DNA of 64,000 nucleotides from contig OW388291.1 in NCBI GenBank assembly GCA_936450465.1, positions 80,737,436-80,801,435 of the forward strand, in the 5' to 3' direction. Of this stretch, positions 28,001 to 35,679 are shown piece after piece. The DNA is from Gibbula magus (lineage: Eukaryota; Mollusca; Gastropoda; Trochida; Trochidae). A model generated the notes under the pieces. The model was given only the letters and a program-made list of their open reading frames with translations. It ran no database searches and was not told where the DNA came from. The translations under genes were made by a program, and so were the position numbers. Each line of letters begins with the position of its first letter. Within the stretch, counting starts at the first letter, position 1.

Positions 28001-31000
28001 ATAAATTTTCAACTAAAATCCAAAATAAACGTTTTACGGTCTTCACTGAATCCAATTATATAAATAAAACTTTGCACCCGGTGTTGCACTTTGAAGTTTT
28101 TAGATCTATCTGCCTTCCTCCCTTTCTGTACTTAGCATAATAGTGTATCGTTTCTGAATAGATGATTGACTAAGGGACTATTAGGTATAGACAGTAAGCT
28201 CACCGAGGATAGGAGTAGGCGTGGGGTCGGTGTACCACAGAGAGCCGTATCTGGAGACCGCGGCCACCCGGAACCAGGGTCTCTTGCAGGGGTCGGGCTC
28301 CTCTTCTACAAAGTACCACCCCCACTTGGTCTGCAACACAGTCAGTGGAACAATTGCTTAGATCTGTGAGGACATTTAGTAAGAGTGTTCATAAGAAAGC
28401 AAGTAAGAATACAATGTAGACAGACAGAAAGACAGACAGTAATTTATTAGAGTCTCAACACTGCACAGTACAATACAATTTTTAAAACATTCATAAAAAC
28501 AACATCAGCGTCGCTCTTAAAAAGAGCTATGAGAGACTATTATCATCAAAATAGTCAATATACGATTATTTTTTATAACATGTTTAACATAATTTTTTTT
28601 AAATAAAGAGACTTTTAAAAACATATAAAATCTACCCATATAGCGTAGGTTTACTATTTCAGTAGTCTTTCCTTCATTTGATGAAGGGTGTTTACTTCTT
28701 CACTCAGAAGTGTTGCTTTCTCTTTGAGTAATTTTACTTTTGGCAGCTGTTATATTCATATTTTTGAGTTATTCATTGAAAGATGTGAAGTTAAGTACTC
28801 CTATATATGCTCTCACGGCACGATTTGTTGGAAAGACTTGCATTCAATCTAATATGCATCGTGAGATCCTTCCCATATTAACTGAAGTCAATTTTTTCAG
28901 TACGTCCAAATACTATCAGGTTATCCAGCTCTGAAGCGGGTCACCCATACGACGACGAGCTGTGCTTATTGTTGCTGATAGCCGTCAACTGCTATGTAGC
29001 CATGCACAGGACCATGAGTCAACATGTACATATACCACAAGATAAACAACCGACCTCATTGTCTTTTCGGTTTTGACCGTGGCAAGAATTTCTATAGCGC
29101 ATTATCCAAACCGAATGCAAGCTCAAAACACTACTGACATCATTACACTGGTCTAACCCAAACCGCCATATGCAGTGCTGAAAGATCAACAGCTAACACT
29201 AGCATGACCCGGTTCCCACTTATCTACTTCTAGACAGACTCCGACATCAATATGGAATAGGTGGGACAGCACTACAGTGGATATCACCTTATATTAAAGG
29301 AAGATCCATACCACTGTCAACTTGAAGTATGGTGTCCCACAGGGATCTGTACTTGGTCAACTGTTATTTGTTCTCTATTGTGGCAGTACTTCAAACATCA
29401 TCTCACAGCACCGGCACCCCCTCCTCCACCACTCGTATGCCGATGACTGCCAGTTGTACAATCACTTTCATCATCATAACTCAGAAGAAGCTCTTTTGAA
29501 TATAGCTAATTGTACCAGGTCCTTGAATTCTTGGATGACCGAAAACAAACTCAAACTGAACAGTGATAAAACGGAAGCAATCAATTTTGGAACTAAGCAG
29601 CAGCTAAAAACAGTGGATATAAGCACCGTTAATTTGTCAGAAACGGACGTTCAGCTAACCAAGACTGTCAAGGATCTCGGTGTCTTGCTAGATCCAACAC
29701 TCTCAATGGAAGCTCAGATTAACAATGTCTGCAAAATATGCTACTTGAACTTACGAGTGATTGGAAATATTCGTCCTTTGATCAACATGGAAGCTGCATA
29801 AGTCTAACCAGATGTCTGGTACTGAGTAGACTCGACTACTGTAACAGTCTTTATGTCGGACTCCCGGATATTCTCCTTGACAAACTTCAAAAGGTACAAA
29901 CTACAGCAGCGCGAATCGTGACTCTAACATCTAAAGGATCGCACATTACTCCTGTCCTTAAACATTTTCACTGGCTTCCAATAAAAGCAAGGATTCAACT
30001 CGAAAGTTTATGTCTAATGCATAAATCTCTGCATGATCAATCGCCTGCCTACATATCAGAGTTTATATCAGCCTATGTCCCAGCACGGGAGCTTAGATCA
30101 CAACATCAGAATCTATTGACAGTGCCGAAGTGTAACCTCAAGTGCTTTGGTCAGAGATGTTTTGAGCATCTTGCTCCTAACATGTGGAACTCTCTTCCCA
30201 AAAATCTGAAACTATCTCCACCATTTGAATAATTCAAATCAAGTCTAAAAGCCTATCTTTTTGTTCAGTTCTATGGTATACATAAGGACTTTCACAAACG
30301 CAACAATTATATACATGGATTTGTTATTGCTGTTTGTGTGAACTGAGCACATTCAAATGTGCATGACTATTATTATTATTTATTAGCATTATATGTTTGC
30401 GTCTTGAGCATGCTTTCGAGCGTGGATATGTGCGCTTTATAAATATGCACTATTATTATTATTATCAGTATTATTATTATACTGCTGGATTGGTTTTAAA
30501 AAAGGAATTCTCTTGCCCAACGTGACACCAAAAGTATTATAACTTGTGTGTCAGAATGTGGTAAAGACTCAACCCTTCAATCTCTTAGAATTAGTCAGCC
30601 ATGAAGTTGGCCACCCTTATGGGGATAACTGCAACCATTATTGCTAAACCTATATATCGCAACAAACTAATCCTGACTACCAACCCAGCCGAGAGTGAAC
30701 CACAGCGAGTCGTCGTGCACAGTAGCATTACTCTTGTTCCACTGGACGATGTAGATGATGCTATTGTTGGTGGAATTGTCTACCTTCCATCGAAGCAAGA
30801 TACTCTTTGTGTGCGAGTCCCGGATAATTTGTAAATTTGGCTTCGGGGGGATATAGAAATCTGAAGAAAAAAACAGTTATGTATATGTGGCCTATGAATG
30901 AAGAAGTTTGAAGACGTGAATGAAGGAAAATAAATACATATACTTTTGATTTCGAATTCTAATAAGATCACAAATCACATCATTCATAAAACTCGTCCAT

Positions 31001-33073
31001 AGTTTGCTTTTTCTGCCAATTAGAAAGTGAGGTTAAATAACAAATACCTGGTAATGTGGGAAGGCTTTCGTTCCTCAGTACAGAGCAGTAACCCGGTCCC
31101 GTACACTTGCCGCCATTCTGAAAAAAAGATAAAAAAAAATGCATAAAAATACTTTCTATACTTTTAAGTACTACTTTATTTCATATAAGGGGCTGAAAGA
31201 AGACGAACTCTTCTGTTGATGTTGCTAATGACAATGACACTATAACTGCTGATGTTTCTTCTGCTAATGGCAATGACACTATAACTGCTGATGTTTCTTC
31301 TGCTAATGGCAATGAAACTATAACTTCTGATGTTTCTTCTGCTAATGGCAATGACAGTATAACTTCTGATGGTTCTTCTGCTAATGGAAATGACACTATA
31401 ATTTCTGATGTTGATGTTGCTAATGACAATGACACTATAACTGCTGATGTTTCTTCTGCTAATGGAAATGACACTATAATTTCTGATGTTGATGTTGCTA
31501 ATGACAATGACACTATAACTGCTGATGTTTCTTCTGCTAATGGCAATAACACTAACTTCTGATGGTTCTTCTGCTAATGACAATGACACTATAACTGCTG
31601 ATGTTGATGTTGCTAATGGCAATGACACTATAACTGCTGATGTTTCTTCTGCTAATGGCAATGACACTATAACTTCCGATGTTTCTTCTGCTAATGGCAA
31701 TGACACTATAACTGCTGATGTTTCTTCTGCTAATGGAAATGACACTATAACTTCTGATGTTTCTTCTGCTAATGGCAATGACACTATAATTTCTGATGTT
31801 GATGTTGCTAATGGCAATGACACTATAACCTCTATTGTTTCTTCTGCTAATGGCAATGACACTATAACTGCTGAAGTTTCTTCTGCTAATGGCAATGACA
31901 CTATACCTGCTGATGTTTCTTCTGCTAATGGAAATAACACTAACTTCTGATGGTTCTTCTGCTAATGACAATGACACTATAACTTCTGATGTTGATGTTG
32001 CTAATGGCAATGACACTATAACTTCTATTGTTTCTTCTGCTAATGGCAATGACACTATAATTTCTGATGTTGATGTTGCTAATGGCAATGACACTATAAC
32101 TTCGTATGTATCTACTCCTAATGACAATGACAATACAACTTCTGATGTTGAAGCTGATAATTACAATGACAATACAACTTCTGTTGTTGTCGCTGCTAAT
32201 GACAATGACACTATAGCATCTGTTGTTGCTGCTTCTAATGACAATGACACTACAACTTCTGCTGTTGATGTTGTTAATGAAAATGACACTACAAATTCTG
32301 TTGTTGATGTTGTTAATAACAACGACACTACAACTATTTATGTTGCTGTACCTGATGCAATTTCCATTGATACTTTATATACTACTACTACTGCTACAAC
32401 TACAAATACTTCTGTTATTACCGCCTTCTGTTGCTGCTGATACAATCTTTGCTCCTCTCAAATACTTATTAAAAGACCGAATATCGGTACCTGTCTTGTG
32501 AATAGGTAACCTAACATGTCTTCTTAGACAATCAAATTCTTTATTTGACAATGGCAATGTTTTGTTATTCATTTTATAAACGGATTTCCAAGATTGATCA
32601 TGACATCATTTCATCTCTTGTACCTAGAGTACTTACTTCACAGTTGATGATCCATTTTCGTTCGAGAATCGGTGAACACTTGCTTTCACAGCCGCTCTGA
32701 AAATGTGTTCGAAATCAAGTAGAATAAAAGTAACATATAAACCTTGCCGTCACACTGAACGTTTGTTAATGTTATTGCTTCAGGAAACATTGCAATCGTT
32801 TCAACCAAGCTTCTCTGTTTTCAAGTCGATAATTTCAACATGCTTTCTCGACATAATGATTTTTTCTGTATACTTTTATATCTTATTTCATAACTTGTGC
32901 AAAACTGAAACAATGATGCAACGACTTACCACGAGATCTTGGCAGAGGGCTTCGCACTGAGCGTCGCATACCCCTTTGGCTGACGGTAATTCCCTCCTGA
33001 AGAAGAACCCCCTGACAGCGTGTAGGGTCAGACACAGCAATGAAAGGAACGCTACGACGTCGGGGGAAACCAT
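4789..33073 (-). CDS. Receptor tyrosine kinase with Cys-rich and four FN3-like ectodomain repeats (3' end off window)
   Basis: Single-pass receptor tyrosine kinase, inferred to sit in the plasma membrane. Exons in transcript order: 33073-32930, 32696-32637, 31117-31048, 30860-30685, 28330-28204, 27919-27809, 27545-27424, 26736-26671, 26311-26245, 26120-26079, 25506-25304, 24898-24830, one unplaced exon, 23540-23347, 21153-21097, 20843-20738, 18167-17969, 16170-16089, 15317-15185, 14320-14127, 5569-5474, 5003-4789. Every listed junction has AG/GT and keeps phase; about 840 codons are visible. Order of parts: signal peptide, eight cysteines, four FN3-like domains, transmembrane helix, then kinase motifs [21 protein letters not shown] and [13 protein letters not shown]. 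The last exon ends at SDV with donor GTAAGT, so the C-lobe lies left of base 1. Kinase style fits the FGFR/PDGFR/Torso/Cad96Ca-like group; the exact family is not settled. The ectodomain plan (signal, Cys-rich, four FN3) resembles anosmin. No symbol is assigned. Confidence 0.88.
7117..7612. mobile_element. TIR element (MITE-like), about 496 bp
   Basis: The ends are inverted repeats: TTAAAGGTACATCCATTGTG at 7117 and the complement of AATGGATGCACCTTTAA at the right end, 21 of 22 bases matching. There is no ORF. Parts of its interior (GATCGAAAACCGGACAATG at 7275, GGATGAATATGCAA at 7502) recur diverged at 7993 and 8098, suggesting a second, damaged copy next door. It sits in the intron between receptor exons 20 and 21. 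Confidence 0.65.
7771..7830. repeat. Short perfect-stem hairpin
   Basis: CCTGTCTCAGGGTAT at 7771-7785 pairs with ATACCCTGGGACAGG at 7816-7830 with one mismatch, enclosing about 30 bases. It is flanked by CTAAATAC-like words on both sides (7760 and 7834), which could be a target duplication. Confidence 0.5.
8534..8555. repeat. Poly-G tract of 22 bases
   Basis: An uninterrupted G run lies in a receptor intron. A similar G run lies at 49598-49622 downstream of PPP1R21. Confidence 0.9.
8700..14126. repeat. About 50-bp minisatellite, roughly 108 units, derived from a kinase exon/intron junction
   Basis: Units of 43-52 bp contain TTACCGAGTGCAGCAT on the plus strand. Read on the minus strand, a unit is CTCAAGAAGATCAGG, CACATGCTGCACTCG, then GTAATATATATCAGAAATAA. 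This equals the last 30 or so bases of receptor exon 20 plus its donor and first intron bases. Two diverged unit types alternate through most of the array, with core GTCTTAGATAT or GTTATTGAGTT. Units close to the exon (13400-14126) and at the far end (8705-8790) are the most exon-like (CTTCTTGAG). Repeated short ORFs such as [15 protein letters not shown] are artefacts. Confidence 0.95.
14127..14320 (-). CDS. Receptor tyrosine kinase exon 20: C helix to hinge
   Basis: The exon encodes [14 protein letters not shown] (C helix with its glutamate), [25 protein letters not shown] (hinge) and HYLKKIR. The proposed donor is CTGCAGTCG|GTAATA. It gives phase 0, which matches exon 21. The last 30 or so bases plus the donor are the founder sequence of the 50-bp minisatellite that starts immediately downstream in transcript direction. 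If the true donor is not here, the exon could end a few codons earlier, but I see no better GT. Confidence 0.8.
15185..15317 (-). CDS. Receptor tyrosine kinase exon 19: glycine loop and VAVK lysine
   Basis: The exon encodes [13 protein letters not shown], the ATP-binding glycine loop GxGxFGxV, and ends with VPVAVKMLQ, which contains the catalytic lysine of subdomain II. The insert between them is longer than in many receptor kinases, about 22 residues rich in R, G and Q. It lies in the loop between the second and third strands. It joins the next exon in phase 1 to form the codon for E of [14 protein letters not shown]. Confidence 0.88.
15542..15695. mobile_element. Hairpin MITE, 154 bp
   Basis: The left arm GTCAGGGAGAAAACACGAGG pairs with the right arm ending CGAGGGTTTTCTCTGAC. 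The inner parts CTGAGGGCGGCTGGGAAT and ATTCCGCCACCCTCAG also pair. It sits in the intron between receptor exons 18 and 19. Confidence 0.65.
15838..15910 (+). mobile_element. Possible tRNA-derived SINE fragment
   Basis: GGGCTACAAATCGGAGGGTTGCAGGTTCGATTC contains a good RNA polymerase III B box (GGTTCGATTC). The upstream A box is degenerate, and no clear tail is seen. It is not a functional tRNA. Confidence 0.3.
16089..16170 (-). CDS. Receptor tyrosine kinase exon 18: juxtamembrane to start of kinase
   Basis: This 82-bp exon encodes [19 protein letters not shown] and then LKLGQ. WEL..xxLxLGQ is the usual entry into a receptor tyrosine kinase domain, just before the glycine loop of exon 19. The donor is CAG|GTACGT. 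The acceptor tract CTTCTTCTCCAG belongs to a dispersed repeat copy lying directly upstream in transcript direction (16171-16490), so the splice site is repeat-derived. Confidence 0.82.
16171..16860 (-). repeat. Dispersed repeat copy supplying the acceptor of receptor exon 18
   Basis: Words shared with other copies are GGTCTGGAGAAGAAGATTAAAATGGG, AATCCCCATCGGCTAAGGAGTTTG, ACACAACATTTCAGCTTTC and GCCCATCGGGC at 16460-16470. A related tail (TTCCGTGAG-like and GGACGGAC words) runs to about 16860. On the minus strand it ends exactly at TCTTCTTCTCCAG, the splice acceptor of exon 18. Confidence 0.65.
17969..18167 (-). CDS. Receptor tyrosine kinase exon 17: transmembrane helix and juxtamembrane start
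   Basis: The exon encodes a very hydrophobic valine-rich stretch, [20 protein letters not shown], followed by the stop-transfer cluster YTKKRRKK. This fixes the topology: the FN3 part is outside and the kinase inside. The juxtamembrane segment contains [10 protein letters not shown]. Two adjacent tyrosines at this place are often phosphorylation sites in receptor tyrosine kinases (family knowledge, not shown here). Acceptor TCTGTCAG and donor CTCAG|GTAAGT are both strong. Confidence 0.88.
18168..20737. other. Receptor intron; one hairpin MITE, otherwise nothing recognised
   Basis: Apart from the hairpin at 18869-19022, the interval is AT-rich unique-looking DNA. The ORFs at 19440-19670 and 19707-19976 have no recognisable domain, codon bias or splice context and are taken as chance. 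Confidence 0.6.
18869..19022. mobile_element. Near-perfect hairpin MITE, 154 bp
   Basis: The left end GTTGAAGTTATAACATTCAG pairs with the right end CTGAATGTTATAACTTCAAC. The inner GGGTGACATCGTAATT pairs with AATTACGATGTCACCC, and GTGTTTATCCAAC with GTTGGATAAACAC. The loop is about 13 bases (GAGCCGTAGACGA). It would fold into a long stem if transcribed. Confidence 0.75.
20738..23540 (-). CDS. Receptor tyrosine kinase exons 14-16: FN3 domain 4
   Basis: Exon 14 (23540-23347) starts at PILRDDNG and includes [11 protein letters not shown] and [12 protein letters not shown]. Exon 15 (21153-21097, 57 bp) reads [19 protein letters not shown]. Exon 16 (20843-20738) reads [12 protein letters not shown] and then an acidic run, [11 protein letters not shown], up to PEIQ. 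These form the membrane-proximal FN3-like domain. All three junctions keep frame, and exon 16 ends in phase 1 and joins the transmembrane exon to give EIQEIPDSV. Confidence 0.75.
21375..21780. repeat. Tandem pair of AGCGCTAC-rich palindromic elements
   Basis: A hairpin at 21381-21441 (GTTCAAGAGAGG against CCTTCTCTTGAAC) leads into two copies, 191 bases apart, starting GCGATTACTATTAAACC at 21415 and 21606. Each copy contains several AGCGCTAC words and their complement GTAGCGCT, and ends TTATGGAACGG. The words are clustered as inverted pairs, so each copy can fold on itself. No coding content. Confidence 0.65.
21861..22067. mobile_element. Hairpin MITE, GCATAACTTGC family, copy 1
   Basis: The arms 21861-21930 and 21998-22067 are inverted and diverged copies. 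The right arm reads GTTAACGAAATACAACAAGG, then GATGGATACAGGTGCAAG and GCCTAGCGGGGGAA. The same family occurs at 22349-22562, 25608-25725 and 51837-52062. Confidence 0.55.
22349..22562. mobile_element. Hairpin MITE, GCATAACTTGC family, copy 2
   Basis: The left end TTCCCACGCAAGTTATAACT pairs with the right end GACTTGCGTGGGAA. ACCAGTTTCCATAACTGG pairs with CCAGTGATGGAGACTGG. The arms are about 70 bases and the centre about 80. Confidence 0.6.
23541..24829 (-). other. Unplaced receptor exon and intron sequence
   Basis: Phase bookkeeping requires one more exon here: exon 12 ends in phase 0, and the next certain exon starts with the last two bases of a codon. Two candidates exist. (a) 23643-23562 has AG|GTA at its start, CAAC|GTATGT at its end and both required phases. 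It would read VLQLNYA...SFSFTQ, but it leaves a 21-base intron, too short for normal animal splicing. (b) About 24566-24479 reads [14 protein letters not shown] up to TPPGH and lies in a long open frame. It needs the alternative donor GATCG|GTATGG inside exon 12. Neither is convincing. Confidence 0.3.
24830..25506 (-). CDS. Receptor tyrosine kinase exons 11-12: FN3 domain 3
   Basis: Exon 11 (25506-25304) starts with [15 protein letters not shown], the same PPGxVxNI start as FN3-2, and continues through SLMVKWSPP (strand B) to KVVDG. Exon 12 (24898-24830) covers the E and F strands and ends YGVQ. That is the same ending as the equivalent exon of FN3-4 (SYGVQ|V), so both are cut at the same point of the fold. 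Several N-x-T/S sequons (NIT, NFS, NTT, NYS, NQS) suggest glycosylation. The exon carrying the G strand of this domain (phase 0 in, phase 1 out) is not placed with confidence. Confidence 0.72.
25001..25042. repeat. TTTA microsatellite
   Basis: About ten perfect TTTA units lie in the receptor intron before exon 12. Confidence 0.9.
25608..25725. mobile_element. GCATAACTTGC-family element, single arm
   Basis: Only the right arm is recognisable: GCAAGGCTTGAAATAAGC, GTGATGGAGACTAATGAGAG and TTAAGCCTCGCAGAGGGAAG. The left arm is missing, so this is a deleted copy. Confidence 0.45.
26079..27919 (-). CDS. Receptor tyrosine kinase exons 6-10: FN3 domain 2 and Cys linker
   Basis: Five small exons with matching phases: 27919-27809, 27545-27424, 26736-26671, 26311-26245 and 26120-26079. 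They encode [16 protein letters not shown] (strand A/B), [11 protein letters not shown] (strand C), the E/F region [18 protein letters not shown], and then a cysteine-bearing linker, [18 protein letters not shown]. The domain has an exon split before strand E and another after the F strand. The same splitting recurs in FN3-3 and FN3-4, which suggests the domains arose by internal duplication. Exon 10 is only 42 bp. Confidence 0.78.
28204..30860 (-). CDS. Receptor tyrosine kinase exons 4-5: FN3 domain 1
   Basis: Exon 4 (30860-30685) gives the first half of an FN3 fold: PPKPNLQII for strand A, ILLRWKV for strand B, then IIYIVQW. Exon 5 (28330-28204) gives the second half, with the F-strand pattern [16 protein letters not shown]. 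The donor of exon 4 is weak (GGCTGG|GTTGGT) and was fixed by the phase-0 requirement of exon 5. The intron carries an antisense CR1/L2-like LINE. FRVAAV followed by a small loop is the classical FN3 F/G signature. Confidence 0.75.
28930..30480 (+). mobile_element. CR1/L2-like LINE, reverse transcriptase fragment, inactive
   Basis: Antisense in the intron between receptor exons 5 and 4. Reverse transcriptase words are [29 protein letters not shown] (the catalytic Y-A-D-D box), [43 protein letters not shown] and MWNSLPKNL, in that order. This is the order and wording of CR1/L2-clade reverse transcriptases. A shift from one frame to another lies near 29740-29800, another lies before 29320, and the frame meets a stop at 30230 just before [10 protein letters not shown]. 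The 3' end is an ATT-rich tail (30360-30480). It is 5'-truncated and dead. Confidence 0.85.
31048..32696 (-). CDS. Receptor tyrosine kinase exons 2-3: Cys-rich segment
   Basis: Exon 2 (32696-32637) and exon 3 (31117-31048) are separated by an intron filled by the 39-bp minisatellite. Together with exon 1 they give eight closely spaced cysteines (CDAQC, ALC, SGC, SKC, INC, GKC, GYC). This is followed by a short linker, LPTLP, and the first FN3 domain. Eight cysteines suggest a small disulphide-rich module. The spacing recalls the Cys-rich box before the WAP domain of anosmin, but I cannot call a WAP domain. Phases are 0 at the exon 2/3 junction and 1 at the end of exon 3 (donor CCAG|GTATTT). 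Confidence 0.75.
31190..32340. repeat. 39-bp minisatellite, about 30 units, open on both strands
   Basis: The unit includes GCTAATGGCAATGACACTAT followed by AACTGCTGATGTTTCTTCT; variants have GATGTTGATGTT. Thirty-nine bases equal 13 codons, so [13 protein letters not shown] on the plus strand and [13 protein letters not shown] on the minus strand both run on for long stretches. It lies inside the intron between receptor exons 3 and 2, and none of these frames has a receptor exon's phase or splice sites. Units decay toward 32340. Confidence 0.92.
32930..33073 (-). CDS. Receptor tyrosine kinase exon 1: start codon and signal peptide
   Basis: The ATG at 33073-33071 is followed by a hydrophobic stretch, [17 protein letters not shown], typical of a signal peptide with cleavage near residue 22. 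Three cysteines follow in the pattern C-x4-C-x3-C (CDAQ..C.ALC). The exon ends in codon 48 with a clean donor, GTG|GTAAGT. It joins exon 2 in phase 0. This start is chosen because it is the ATG directly in front of the hydrophobic core. The promoter and transcription start were not identified. Confidence 0.8.
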
Positions 33074-33519
33074 CTTTCTGCTCCACCGACCGCGAGTACG
33101 TGGACTGGGTCCTTTATCAGTCAGTGCTGCCCACACAGAAAGTTCGATCCATCCCCGGGGGAGGAAGCACTCACCAGAAGACTGTACTTTCACATAACGT
33201 TACCACCGGCGCTGTTGACGTTATGCTGGGCAGTCTCTTCACCACAAATGTTATTTAAAACTCCAACAATATGGATAACTTTCGTTATCAAATTATAATA
33301 TGAGTGAATTATATGCCTCGCGCCAGCTATTTCTGCGAGATAATACTCCAGATGACACACTTCTCACGGGCAGGGTGTCTCCCGCACCTTATGTTTACCA
33401 AATCAGTCCCGATAGCGTGTGACCTTGTTGTAATACTCTGTAACTATACGTATTAAGTTTTCAGAATCGTATTGCCTACTTATTATGCTGTTCCAGTAAA
33501 TTACCCTAAGGAAAAATAC

Positions 33520-34365
33520 TACTCAATTGTATAACTACACCTGCAACCATTACAATAACATACTACCTAATTGTATAACTACACCTGCAACCACTACAGT
33601 AACATACTACTAAATTGTATAACTACACCTGCAACCACTACAGTAACATACTACTAAATTGTATAACTACACCTGCAACCACTACAATAACATACTACTA
33701 AATTGTATAACTACACCTGCAACCACTACAATAACATACTACTAAATTGTATAACTACACCTGCAACCACTACAATAACATACTACTAAATTGTATAACT
33801 ACACCTGCAACCACTACAATAACATACTACTAAATTGTATAACTACACCTGCAACCACTACAATAACATACTACCTAATTGTATAACTACACCTGCAACC
33901 ACTACAGTAACATACTACTAAATTGTATAACTACACCTGCAACCACTACAATAACATACTACCTAATTGTATAACTACACCTGCAACCACTACAATAACA
34001 TACTACTAAATTGTATAACTACACCTGCAACCACTACAATAACATACTACCTAATTGTATAACTACACCTGCAACCACTACAATAACATACTACCTAATT
34101 GTATAACTACACCTGCAACCACTACAATAACATACTACTAAATTGTATAACTACACCTGCAACCACTACAATAACATACTACTAAATTGTATAACTACAC
34201 CTGCAACCACTACAATAACATACTACTAAATTGTATAACTACACCTGCAACCACTACAATAACATACTACCTAATTGTATAACTACACCTGCAACCACTA
34301 CAATAACATACTACCTAATTGTATAACTACACCTGCAACCACTACAATAACATACTACCTCTACG
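33520..34365. repeat. 44-bp minisatellite upstream of the receptor gene, about 19 units
   Basis: The unit is TTGTATAACTACACCTGCAA plus CCACTACAATAACATACTACTAAA. Copies are almost identical, with only T/C and A/G variants at the CTACTAAA/CTACCTAA junction, so expansion is recent. The array begins about 450 bases upstream of the receptor start codon, in the head-to-head interval with PPP1R21. Confidence 0.95.
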
Positions 34366-34810
34366 TGTTCTATGTTAACCTCTATTATTATTACTGCTTC
34401 TGCAACTACTACAGCTGGTGTTATTACAACTAGTTTTATTGCTTAAACTTACTATTATTCTGCTGCTGCTACTAAATATTTCTTCTTATAGTACTGCTAC
34501 TGCTGCTACTTCTTCTATTTGTTCTTCCTTATGCTAATTTTACAACCACTACTGCTGACTCTACTACATGCATTACTGGTACTGTTACTACTGCTGCTGA
34601 TGTTGCTGCTGCTACTGCTACTACTACAACCACTACTGTAACTTATATTACTTCTATATACTCCTACTACTGATGCTGCCACTACCACTGCTACTGCTAC
34701 TGCTACTGCTACTGCTTCCACTACTCCCACTACTACTACTACTACAACCACTACTGTAACTGATATTACTTCTATATACTCCTACTACGATGCTGCCACT
34801 GTCACTGCTG
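34366..34810. repeat. CTA/CTG low-complexity tract
   Basis: Imperfect runs of CTACTACTG and CTGCTGCTA continue on from the 44-bp array. ORFs here (poly V/A on the minus strand) are compositional. Confidence 0.85.
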
Positions 34811-35200
34811 GTTTCAGTTACTTTCATAAACCAATATGACTTCCATTATGTCTGAAGATTAACATTATAAAAGCTAATGGAAAATATTAACAACAAAGTT
34901 AAACAACTTAATAAACTTGAAGAAAACATGAGTCAGCCATTGTTTGTTGTGAATGTAACGTACATTAAATTAACACAATTCTTGCCTCAAAACCGGATAT
35001 TCAGCATCCACAGTGATTTCCCAACAATTTTGTAGAGAATATCTTCTTTTGCAACCCAAATGACATCTCCTCTGTGTGGCAATTGAACCTTTCGAGAAAG
35101 CTGATTTTCATCTCCATCTCCATCTTCGTCATACATGGTTTCTATATACCAGTTTCGTCCTTAAACTAACCTATCAAAATCTCCAGGAGTGAAATGAAAG

Positions 35201-35492
35201 CTAGCTGCATTCTCTGCATCGATTCTTCTCACCGTCATCATTTTTATAAAGCTGCAATTTCCAGACATGCTTTCCTCCATTCAAACATACGACCCAGTTG
35301 CAACTGTCATTACGTACTGCTACTGAAGAGTCGCCGAGATCTGTTAAAGAATGAAAGGCAAATTTCACTTTGAATATCGCTTGTTCTCTTGGCAGTCTGT
35401 TGATATGATGAGACATACAGAAACTGAACATCTTTCATTGTTGAGTTTTCGGCCCATTTCATGAAATCCTTTACATCTTGTATAACGGCCAT
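35201..35492 (-). pseudogene. Unrecognised coding-like remnant
   Basis: Two overlapping minus-strand frames read MAVIQDVKDFMKWAENST and, after a frame change, SLTDLGDSSVAVRNDSCNWV to KNDDGEKNRCRECS. The composition looks protein-like and the frames meet near 35350, but no domain is recognised. It could be a transposon relic. Confidence 0.3.
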
Positions 35493-35679
35493 TCCTCACA
35501 CCTTCGTCTGCCATTCATTTTGAAGTTCCTCCAAGTTTATCGCAGTGTTCCCTTCCGTGTCCCACTTCATAGTAGTTCCAACGTGCATTTGTTCCAAACA
35601 TCTCAATTAAACGCAGGTTTAGAGAGACTATATATATGGGTGATCAATACCAGAAAGAGATTAGAAAATGTAAAAAGAA

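Noticed and set aside
31176..32133. [13 protein letters not shown] repeat ORFs as extracellular receptor sequence
   Set aside because: Same strand as the receptor, but intronic, without acceptor/donor in phase, and equally open on the other strand.
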